Origin: Candidatus Altarchaeales archaeon
GTDB taxonomy: Archaea; Altiarchaeota; Altiarchaeia; IMC4; QMZM01
DNA length: 8,417 bases
NCBI GenBank assembly: GCA_003663175.1
Contig: QMZM01000045.1
Coordinates: 1-8,417, forward strand
Reading direction: 5' to 3'
Both the position numbers and the translations under genes were made by a program. A model generated the notes under the pieces. The model was not told the DNA's origin, ran no database searches, and was given only the letters and a program-made list of their open reading frames with translations. Below are positions 1 through 5,831 of the stretch, piece after piece. Each line of letters opens with the position of its first letter. The first letter of the stretch is position 1.

Positions 1-150
1 GAAATGGAGAAACCAACACCAAAACCACCAGAAATGGAGAAACCAACACCAAAACCACCAGAAATGGAGAAACCAACACCAAAACCACCAGAAATGGAGA
101 AACCAACACCAAGACCACCGAAGATGGAGAAACCAACGCCAAAGCCAGAA
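1..150 (+). repeat. 30-base in-frame tandem repeat, five units visible
   Basis: Five head-to-tail units of 30 bases start at 1, 31, 61, 91 and 121, each encoding ten residues (E-MEKPTPKPP). Units 1-3 are identical at every base, including third codon positions. Unit 4 differs at two bases near its end, and unit 5 is clearly diverged. The gradient suggests recent copying at the upstream side and decay at the downstream edge. More copies may lie upstream of the window. Confidence 0.93.
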
Positions 151-489
151 CAGGTACCATCTAAACCATTTGAAATAGAAAAACCAGCTGAGGAGGTGGA
201 GGAGAAAAAACCTATTAAAATGTTGAGAGAGTTGGTTCAGAAAGAGAAGAAAATAGAGGCAAGTAGAGCAGCAGAAGAACTTGGTATGAGTGAGGATGAG
301 GTAATGAGATTGGCACGGGAATTAAAGGAAGAGGGAATAATTGAGATAAAACCCAAATTTTTGGGTGGAGCATATTTACAGTTAACTCCAGATGCACTTA
401 AGAAGATAAAGGCAATTGAAGAGAGGGAAAAGGCGGAGATTATAAAGAGAGAGTTAGAAAGGCTTAGAAGGGAGAAAAAATTCATTTAG
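1..489 (+). CDS. Proline-rich repeat protein with C-terminal winged-helix domain (5' partial)
   Basis: Only the 3' part is present. The first ATG (base 4) lies inside a repeat unit and the frame is open to the window edge, so the true start is upstream. Residues 1-50, counted from that ATG, are five copies of a ten-residue unit of the type MEKPTPKPPE, a stiff, extended, charged linker. An acidic/lysine-rich spacer follows to about residue 69. Residues 70-135 look like a winged helix: a helix ending in LVQKEKKI, a recognition-type segment around EASRAAEELGMSEDEV, then a wing with GGAYLQLTPDA. The last 25 residues form a charged helix rich in E, K and R. There is no signal peptide or membrane segment in the visible part. 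It sits 5 bases ahead of the radical SAM gene, probably in one operon. I do not recognise the full protein. DNA or protein binding by the winged helix is inference. Confidence 0.75.
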   Translation, partial: EMEKPTPKPPEMEKPTPKPPEMEKPTPKPPEMEKPTPRPPKMEKPTPKPEQVPSKPFEIEKPAEEVEEKKPIKMLRELVQKEKKIEASRAAEELGMSEDEVMRLARELKEEGIIEIKPKFLGGAYLQLTPDALKKIKAIEEREKAEIIKRELERLRREKKFI

Positions 490-494
490 ATTGA

Positions 495-1796
495 ATGTCG
501 GAGAGAATCCTAATACTAAAGTCTGGGAAATGTGCATGGGCGAGATGCCTATTTTGTGGTTATGGTTCGATTCATACAGAAGTGGGTAAGGAAGATCTAA
601 TAAGGAAATTTGATAAATTCTTTAGAAATTTAGATAAAACAGAGAATCTGAAGGTATTTGGTTCTGGGAGTTTTCTTGACGAAAAACAAGTTCCTAAGGA
701 AGTTAGGAGATATTTTATAGAGAAGTGTAGGCAGATGGGAATAAAAAAGGTAACTATAGAATCGAGACCAGAATTCATAACAACCGAAAAATTAAAAGAA
801 TTTGATGGAATAGACCTCGAAATAGGAATTGGTCTCGAGGTGGCAGATGACAAAATATTAAAAAGAATAAACAAGGGATTCTCTCTTAAAGATTATGAGA
901 GGGCAGTCGATATAATTCATAAATGCAATAAGAAGGTAAGGACATATTTGTTGGTGAATTTACCATTCGTAAGGGATATAGAGAAGAGTCTTGAGGATTC
1001 TGTGAGATACGCTCTAAAATTCTCCGATTCCATAGTTTTAATAAATTTATTGCCCCACCATAATTCCAAACTCTTCAAGATGTGGTTGAGGGGGGAGTGG
1101 AATTTCCTATCAAGAGATGAATTTTACAAATTGGTAAAAAAATTTGCTAAGAATCCAAAAATTGAAATTGATGTTGAAACATTCAAATTCATCCCAAAAT
1201 TTCCATTGGAGTTGAGAGAGAATCTATCCGGGGTCGGTGAGGAATTTCTGACTCACAGGCACTTTGAGGTGTGGCAAGATTACTTGCAGAGATGGTATTG
1301 CCCTCCGAGGAAAAGGGACATACTTCTCTTATTGCCTTGTTCTCACAAAAAGCCATATTCAAAATCAAAGACCCACAAAAAAATCTTGAGGATATTGAAA
1401 AAATTTAAGAATTACCGAAGAATTCATCAGGTAATGGTGAGTAATGCCGGTTTAGTTCCAAGAGAATTCGAGAATTTATATCCATTCAATTCATATGACT
1501 GGGATGAGAAGAGGGAGACCCATGAAATAAAGAAAAGATATATCGAGATAACGGCAGAGAGAATAGAGAGGTATCTCTCCGCACATAAAAAATCGTATAA
1601 GAGAATCCTGTGCTTTCTAAGGTATGATTCCGAATCGTATAAGGCATTAAAAATTGCATCTCAAAGATTGGGATTTGAATTCAGAAATTTATTGAGTAAG
1701 GAAACATATAATAGAATTAAATCAAGAGGGAGAATCTTGCAGACAGAGGATGCATTAAATGACCTCTATAATGGATTGAAGAATGAAATTGCTTAG
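495..1796 (+). CDS. raSEA: Archaeosine synthesis radical SAM protein (RaSEA) fused to ArcS-type core domain
   Basis: The 433-residue protein is probably a cytosolic tRNA-modification enzyme. The N-terminal part (about 1-265) looks like a radical SAM domain. It has a cysteine cluster C13, C18, C21 (CX4CX2C, where most families use CX3CX2C), followed by GYG and later typical barrel segments such as VTIESRPEF and LEIGIGLEV. In RaSEA, this chemistry splits the lysine-modified preQ0 base (q0kN) at tRNA position 15 to give archaeosine. Residues 275-433 match the ArcS core: P281-C282-X3-KPY-X2-S-X2-H294 fits the published ArcS signature exactly, and GLVPREFENLYPFNSYD follows, as in ArcS. ArcS attaches lysine to preQ0-tRNA. 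No TGT-like or PUA domain is visible. The start lies 5 bases after the preceding stop, and the 3' end overlaps the next gene by 14 bases. The ArcS domain is clear; the RaSEA subtype is inferred from cluster context and the fusion. Confidence 0.82.
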   Translation: MSERILILKSGKCAWARCLFCGYGSIHTEVGKEDLIRKFDKFFRNLDKTENLKVFGSGSFLDEKQVPKEVRRYFIEKCRQMGIKKVTIESRPEFITTEKLKEFDGIDLEIGIGLEVADDKILKRINKGFSLKDYERAVDIIHKCNKKVRTYLLVNLPFVRDIEKSLEDSVRYALKFSDSIVLINLLPHHNSKLFKMWLRGEWNFLSRDEFYKLVKKFAKNPKIEIDVETFKFIPKFPLELRENLSGVGEEFLTHRHFEVWQDYLQRWYCPPRKRDILLLLPCSHKKPYSKSKTHKKILRILKKFKNYRRIHQVMVSNAGLVPREFENLYPFNSYDWDEKRETHEIKKRYIEITAERIERYLSAHKKSYKRILCFLRYDSESYKALKIASQRLGFEFRNLLSKETYNRIKSRGRILQTEDALNDLYNGLKNEIA

Positions 1797-2541
1797 ATTT
1801 AAATTTGACGGTAATGAAAGGATTGGTATATGGAAAGGTAAAAGAATTTTTGAGATTTATGGAAGCATATTTAACCCGGGAAGTAAGACTGGAGATTCAT
1901 TCTGTGAAGAGGAGATAGACTTCTTGCCTCCAATAATCCCAAGAAAGATAATATGTATAGGATTTAATTATAGTGAGCATAGAGATGAATTAAGGGAAAT
2001 CGCAACGAAAGAGCCAACCATAACTCTTAAGGCTCAGAATTCCATAACATCTCATAATAAGCCGATAATTCTACCGATCGAGTCCGATAGGGTTGAGCAT
2101 GAGGCTGAACTGGGCATCATAATAGGGAGGGGTGGCTATAGGATAGATAATCCGGCGGAGCATATCTTTGGATATACCGTTGTAAATGATGTTACTGCAA
2201 GAGATTTGGAAATTAAAATGAAACAATGGAGTCCCGCAAAGAGTTTTCCATCTTTTTGCCCGGTGGGTCCATGTATAGAGACAGATATTGATCCAAGAGA
2301 TTTGAAGATAAGATGCTGGGTTAATCGAGAACTAAGACAAAACTCGAGAACTTCATTTATGATTTATGATGCGTTCGAGTGTGTAAAATTTGTCAGCAAA
2401 TTTATAGAACTTGAGAAGGGGGATTTGATTGCAACTGGTACCCCTCCCGGAGTCGGTAAACTTTATGATAAAGATATCGTCGAGATCGAGATCGAGGGAA
2501 TAGGTGTTTTAAGGAATTATGTCATCTCTCCAAAAATATGA
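1783..2541 (+). CDS. Fumarylacetoacetate hydrolase (FAH) family protein
   Basis: The 252-residue protein has the full FAH fold signature and the usual length of the short FAHD1/acylpyruvase-like members. It has a short N-terminal domain (1-50), then GFNYSEH (60-66, with the likely catalytic His66), EHEAELGIIIG with probable metal ligands E107 and E109, VNDVTARD with the third ligand D136, K153 in the substrate lid, FCPVGP (158-163) and GDLIATGTPPGVG (213-225). By analogy with FAHD1, a bound Mg or Mn ion would polarise a 2-oxo acid for C-C bond cleavage or decarboxylation. Known family reactions include acylpyruvate hydrolysis, oxaloacetate decarboxylation and sugar-acid dehydration; the substrate cannot be read from the sequence. 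The ATG lies inside the end of the radical SAM gene, so translation is probably coupled. No sugar- or aromatic-degradation gene is nearby. Confidence 0.88.
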   Translation: MKLLRFKFDGNERIGIWKGKRIFEIYGSIFNPGSKTGDSFCEEEIDFLPPIIPRKIICIGFNYSEHRDELREIATKEPTITLKAQNSITSHNKPIILPIESDRVEHEAELGIIIGRGGYRIDNPAEHIFGYTVVNDVTARDLEIKMKQWSPAKSFPSFCPVGPCIETDIDPRDLKIRCWVNRELRQNSRTSFMIYDAFECVKFVSKFIELEKGDLIATGTPPGVGKLYDKDIVEIEIEGIGVLRNYVISPKI

Positions 2542-2545
2542 AGAA

Positions 2546-2556
2546 TATTTAAATAT
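2546..2556 (+). promoter_or_regulatory. TATA box of the antiporter gene (leaderless promoter)
   Basis: The core TTTAAATA (2548-2555), in a longer A/T palindrome and preceded by a purine-rich BRE-like AAGAA (2541-2545), is centred about 26 bases before the antiporter ATG at 2578. In archaea transcription starts about 25-27 bases after the TATA centre, so the mRNA should begin at or next to the start codon. No Shine-Dalgarno motif precedes the ATG, which agrees with a leaderless transcript separate from the upstream operon. Confidence 0.65.
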
Positions 2557-2577
2557 CTTGCTTTAGAATATGATAAT

Positions 2578-3777
2578 ATGGAAAATATGTTTCTATTTCT
2601 GAGTTTCATTTTTCTTTTTACGCTTATATTTGGAATGGTGATAGAGAGGTTCAGAATTCCATGGATATTCTCCGCACTGATTCTGGGGATCGTTCTGTCA
2701 AGGATAAACCCATTTGCTGGGGTTATGGGTTATGAGCCAAATTCCAAGATGTTCGAATTTCTGGCGCAGATCGGTATGTATTTTCTCCTGTTCGTAATTG
2801 GATTTGAGATCGATTTGAAAGAGATAAAAAGGAGTAGTAGATTTATACTCGTCTCCACATTCATGATAATAGTGTCTGAGGCGATTCTTGGAACATTACT
2901 TATATATTTCATATTCAATCCCCTCCTTTCTGCAGAATATGGCATAGTAATAGCATTCTTGGTTGCTCTGTCATTTGCAACTGTTGGCGAAGCGGTCCTG
3001 ATTCCGATTCTGGATGAATTTGGAATCATAAATACAAAACTTGGACAAACGATAATTGGAATTGGTTGCTTAGATGATATTATTGAGGTGTTTGCACTGA
3101 TATTCATGGCTATCCTCGTTGGTTCACAGGTTCATGAGCATGTCAATATAGCGGTGACATTATTGTCGTTGCTCATTCTTTTTATAATGACGATCAGTAT
3201 TACAGAATTTGGTGAAGAGGGCAGAAAATTCTGTTTTAGGGATATAGAAACCTTATTCCTATTTGTGATATTTATATTCTTCCTATTCTTAGGTATCGGA
3301 GAATATGCTGAGAGCACTGCACTTGCAGCACTGCTCGCCGGAATATCGATGAAGACATTTCTTCCAGAGAGGAGATTGAAACTGATAGAGAGTGAAGTAA
3401 AAACAATGTGCTACGGTTTATTTGTGCCGATATTCTTTGTATGGGTTGGTATGAGCATTGATATTGAATACTTGCTTTCATATCCGCTACTGATCCTATT
3501 AGTTGTTTTTGTATCTGGCGGAACAAAATTAATTGTTACCTACATTGTGGGGAATAAGGAACTTGGAAAGAAGGAGTCTATTCTATTGGGAATTGGACTT
3601 TCTGTCAGATTTAGTACGGGAATCGTGATAATAAAAATTCTATTCGAAAATAAATTGATCAATGAGCCATTATATTCAATTCTGATAGCATCTACTGCAA
3701 TATTTACATTTGTGATTCCATTGCTCTTTGCAAATCTTCTTGCAAAATGGAAGGGAATTGCGCAGTCCAGGTTTTAG
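2578..3777 (+). CDS. Kef/NapA-type cation:proton antiporter (CPA2, Na_H_Exchanger family)
   Basis: The 399-residue integral membrane protein has about 12 hydrophobic segments and no long soluble tail, so it lacks the RCK/TrkA-N regulatory domain of true KefB/KefC. The typical CPA fold pieces are present: a first helix ending in IERFRIPWI, LGIVLSRINPF, the segment FLAQIGMYFLLFVIGFEIDL (61-80), ALSFATVGEAVLIPILDEF (130-148), and GIGCLDDIIEVF with D166-D167. This paired-aspartate motif lies in the ion-binding helix. In NhaA and NapA a DD pair goes with electrogenic Na+/H+ exchange, while ND goes with electroneutral exchange, so DD here suggests electrogenic transport. K317 in the later FVSGGTKLIV helix may be the lysine partner. 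It probably exchanges Na+ or K+ for H+ across the cytoplasmic membrane. It has its own promoter, and its stop overlaps the convergent Nre gene by 4 bases. The ion is unknown. Confidence 0.88.
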   Translation: MENMFLFLSFIFLFTLIFGMVIERFRIPWIFSALILGIVLSRINPFAGVMGYEPNSKMFEFLAQIGMYFLLFVIGFEIDLKEIKRSSRFILVSTFMIIVSEAILGTLLIYFIFNPLLSAEYGIVIAFLVALSFATVGEAVLIPILDEFGIINTKLGQTIIGIGCLDDIIEVFALIFMAILVGSQVHEHVNIAVTLLSLLILFIMTISITEFGEEGRKFCFRDIETLFLFVIFIFFLFLGIGEYAESTALAALLAGISMKTFLPERRLKLIESEVKTMCYGLFVPIFFVWVGMSIDIEYLLSYPLLILLVVFVSGGTKLIVTYIVGNKELGKKESILLGIGLSVRFSTGIVIIKILFENKLINEPLYSILIASTAIFTFVIPLLFANLLAKWKGIAQSRF

Positions 3778-5042
3778 ATATACTCGGTAATCCTCTTCTG
3801 GGTTAGAATTTCGCTCATTCTCAGATATTTATCTATTGGAACTCTTAGTCTGGAATTTATAGAATTTAGCGCCTCATTTAATGAGTTAAATCTCTCCGGC
3901 TTCTTTCTTAGTGCATTTCTAACATTCTCTCTAACCTCCCACACCCCCACCGGCATAATATAGCCCTCATAGATTTCTCTAAAAACAACAACCCTTGCCT
4001 GTCTTCTAATTCTGTAAAGATATTCGGCAATCCCAATTCTGGCAGCATAATAGCCTCCACCCTCCTTCTCCGCATATCTCGTCCTTCCCTTAAAGCCCTC
4101 ATACTCCACCTGTATAACTGGTTTTGAGTGGGATAGAGTCCATAGTGTTTTTGGAGCCCATGCCTCAAATAATTCGAATTCAAATCTTCCCGGGATGAAG
4201 AGGATTTCAAAATGATTATGGAGATACTCATTAGAAAAGACCAAGAATTCGCCGATCGACTGAAAATTCCTTATCTCTTCCAACAGAAATTTTGCAATTA
4301 TATCATCTACTGCCGTGATTGACCATCTCGTTGGGACTAATTTTCTATTCTCTCTGATCCCAAGCGATGCGGATGAGAGAACATTTGTTAGATAATAAAC
4401 ATCAAATCCTCTTCTATATAATTTAAATATTCCCTCCGATGCCCTCATCTCGTCATTAACGACATAATCAACAGCCCTCGGTATCCTTGGATTTTCGACT
4501 ATTTTGAAGTCTTTAATTACACTCGATGGACCCATCGGTTGTGTTATGGGTGAGAATGAAAGCCTTAGAGTTGGTCTCTTCTTGAGTATTGCTTCGATGT
4601 CTATTGGCTTATAAGAGAGTGCAATTTCTCTAGATTTTTCAACAAATCTCGTCATTGCTTTGACATTCTGCCTTAACTTGGACCTGAAGAGAAATGACCT
4701 CATTCTTATTATCGCATCATAGGTATTTCCATACCACTTGGCGGGATTATCGCTCAAATCGGCAACATCTGGGTCCAAGGATGTCAGGGGTCCAACAAAT
4801 ACATCTGGATAATTTCTCCATCCAACAAATATCGATGGGCTTGGACCAAAGATTTCATCAGAGAGTTTCTCTTTAATTGGAATTTGAGTCCTTATCCTCT
4901 CCAGGACTGGACAAAAATTTAATCCGCAGAGCATTTTCCCACCCTTACATATAATACACAGATCTCTTGACATAGGTTTCATCTTTATCATTGCCCTTTT
5001 TATCTCACATCCCCTTCTTCTTGGATAATGTGTTTGGGACAT
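3774..5042 (-). CDS. nre: Nre-family archaeal DNA repair protein with zinc motif and C-terminal PIP box
   Basis: The 422-residue soluble protein matches the archaeal Nre family (formerly DUF650/DUF651). An N-terminal four-cysteine motif C29-X2-C32-X6-C39-X4-C44, in CIICKGGKMLCGLNFCP, probably binds zinc. It is followed by the family hallmark FGPSPSIFVGWRNYPDVFVGPL (65-86) and NPAKWYGNTYDAIIRMRS (99-116). The C-terminal DUF651 half holds FSPITQPMGPSS (163-174) and a well-conserved GGYYAARIGIAEYL segment. The last eight residues, QKRITEYI (415-422), fit the PCNA-interacting consensus Qxx(I/L/M)xx(F/Y)x. In Haloferax, NreA takes part in repair of mitomycin C damage and carries a PIP motif. The start at 5042 gives 28 residues before the first cysteine; M18, M21 and M24 are possible later starts. 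It diverges from the NERD nuclease gene and converges with the antiporter. Confidence 0.9.
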   Translation of the reverse strand: MSQTHYPRRRGCEIKRAMIKMKPMSRDLCIICKGGKMLCGLNFCPVLERIRTQIPIKEKLSDEIFGPSPSIFVGWRNYPDVFVGPLTSLDPDVADLSDNPAKWYGNTYDAIIRMRSFLFRSKLRQNVKAMTRFVEKSREIALSYKPIDIEAILKKRPTLRLSFSPITQPMGPSSVIKDFKIVENPRIPRAVDYVVNDEMRASEGIFKLYRRGFDVYYLTNVLSSASLGIRENRKLVPTRWSITAVDDIIAKFLLEEIRNFQSIGEFLVFSNEYLHNHFEILFIPGRFEFELFEAWAPKTLWTLSHSKPVIQVEYEGFKGRTRYAEKEGGGYYAARIGIAEYLYRIRRQARVVVFREIYEGYIMPVGVWEVRENVRNALRKKPERFNSLNEALNSINSRLRVPIDKYLRMSEILTQKRITEYI

Positions 5043-5091
5043 TTCCCGTTAATATAAAAAAATTAAAATTAAAATTTAAGACTGATAAAAA
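5043..5091. promoter_or_regulatory. Bidirectional A/T-rich promoter between nre and the NERD gene
   Basis: This 49-base spacer separates two divergent start codons and is almost entirely A and T between 5050 and 5079. A TATA-like AATTAAAATT (5061-5070) is centred about 27 bases before the + strand ATG at 5092. On the - strand, ATTTTAATTTTAA within 5061-5078 is about 27 bases before the nre ATG at 5042. The same tract could therefore serve both directions, giving leaderless or very short-leader transcripts. No clear Shine-Dalgarno motif is seen for either gene. The precise boxes are uncertain because the tract is low complexity. Confidence 0.5.
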
Positions 5092-5820
5092 ATGAGAATT
5101 CTTAAGAATGGGGCAAGCAGGTATGTTTGGATGAATATCCAATTAACCAAGAGCAGGGTGCTATTGTTTCTTATTCTATTTTTATTTGCATTTATTCTAT
5201 CCGTAATGAAATTCCCGTATGCGATCTTTGGATTTATTATGATTCCAGTTGCATATTTACTCTTGATCTATTCCTATAGAAAGCTTATAGAGTGGTCAAG
5301 CGGAATAAAGGGTGAAGAGATAATAATGAAGGAGTTAAAGAAGTTGGATGATTCCTATTATCTCATCAGTGGTGTTGTGATAGCGCCAAATAGAGGGGAT
5401 ACCGATCATATTGTCATTGGAAGAAATGGTATATTTGTCATTGAAACAAAGAACTATGGTGGTGAGATCGAGTGTGATGGGGATGAATGGAGGAGATACA
5501 AGATAAGTAGGCAAGGTAGAAAATATAAACTCAAGATAGGAAGTCCGAGCAATCAGGTTAAGAGAAATGCAAAGGCACTGAAGGACCTAATCCTTAGACA
5601 TAGAGAAAAGATATTTCGGAGAAGAATGCCACATATATGGATAGATAGCATTTTAATCTTTACAAATGAGAATGCAAAATTACATTTAAGGAATCCAACG
5701 GTCAATGTCTTGGATGTTGGGGAATTGTGTGAATTTATAATGAATAGAGAATCTGAATTTAGACTCGATGATGAAGAAGTAGAAAATATCGCAAGGTTAA
5801 TTCTTAAATATGGTAAATAA
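5092..5820 (+). CDS. Membrane-anchored NERD-domain putative nuclease
   Basis: The 242-residue protein has two N-terminal membrane segments (about 22-39 and 42-61) and then a cytosolic NERD (nuclease-related) domain. The domain starts at GIKGEEIIMKEL (71-82), with E75/E76 in the usual glutamate helix. It continues with RGDTDHIVIGRNGIFVIETKNYGG (101-124), which carries the PD-(D/E)XK-like triad D105, E118 and K120. SPSNQVKRNAKAL (151-163) supplies the conserved glutamine helix, and LIFTNENA (188-195) and the VLDVGEL strand (206-212) complete the fold. All expected catalytic residues are present, so it may be active on DNA; NERD proteins are predicted nucleases of mostly unknown role. The first ATG is chosen because it fits a leaderless start; M14 is an alternative. 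It is divergent from nre, so a DNA-processing partnership is possible but only inferred. Confidence 0.83.
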   Translation: MRILKNGASRYVWMNIQLTKSRVLLFLILFLFAFILSVMKFPYAIFGFIMIPVAYLLLIYSYRKLIEWSSGIKGEEIIMKELKKLDDSYYLISGVVIAPNRGDTDHIVIGRNGIFVIETKNYGGEIECDGDEWRRYKISRQGRKYKLKIGSPSNQVKRNAKALKDLILRHREKIFRRRMPHIWIDSILIFTNENAKLHLRNPTVNVLDVGELCEFIMNRESEFRLDDEEVENIARLILKYGK

Positions 5821-5831
5821 TTACATTAGAA

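Noticed and set aside
1..150. Possible CRISPR array
   Set aside because: The 30-base units abut with no spacers and stay in frame with a protein sequence, so this is a coding tandem repeat.
4..489. ATG at base 4 as the true start of the first gene
   Set aside because: The ATG is an internal Met of the repeat unit, and the codon before it (GAA, Glu) continues the unit, so the gene runs off the left edge.
215..874. Antisense reading frames opposite the winged-helix and radical SAM genes
   Set aside because: Their sequences are complements of Lys/Glu-rich coding DNA (Ser/Leu/Phe-rich), with no start signal and no family resemblance.
2482..2505. Short GAGATC repeat in the FAH gene
   Set aside because: It encodes the ordinary alternating Glu-Ile strand of the FAH C-terminus and is too short to mean more.
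2730..3526. Antisense reading frames of 61-125 residues across the antiporter gene
   Set aside because: They are low-complexity, Ser/Asn/Ile-rich shadows of a clear membrane protein and contain no recognisable motif.
3908..4876. Frames overlapping nre on both strands (60-107 residues)
   Set aside because: The Nre frame has continuous family motifs over the whole region; the others show none.
5821..5831. Transcription terminator between the NERD and pilus genes
   Set aside because: The 11-base gap has no oligo-T run of convincing length on either strand and no hairpin, so I did not call one.
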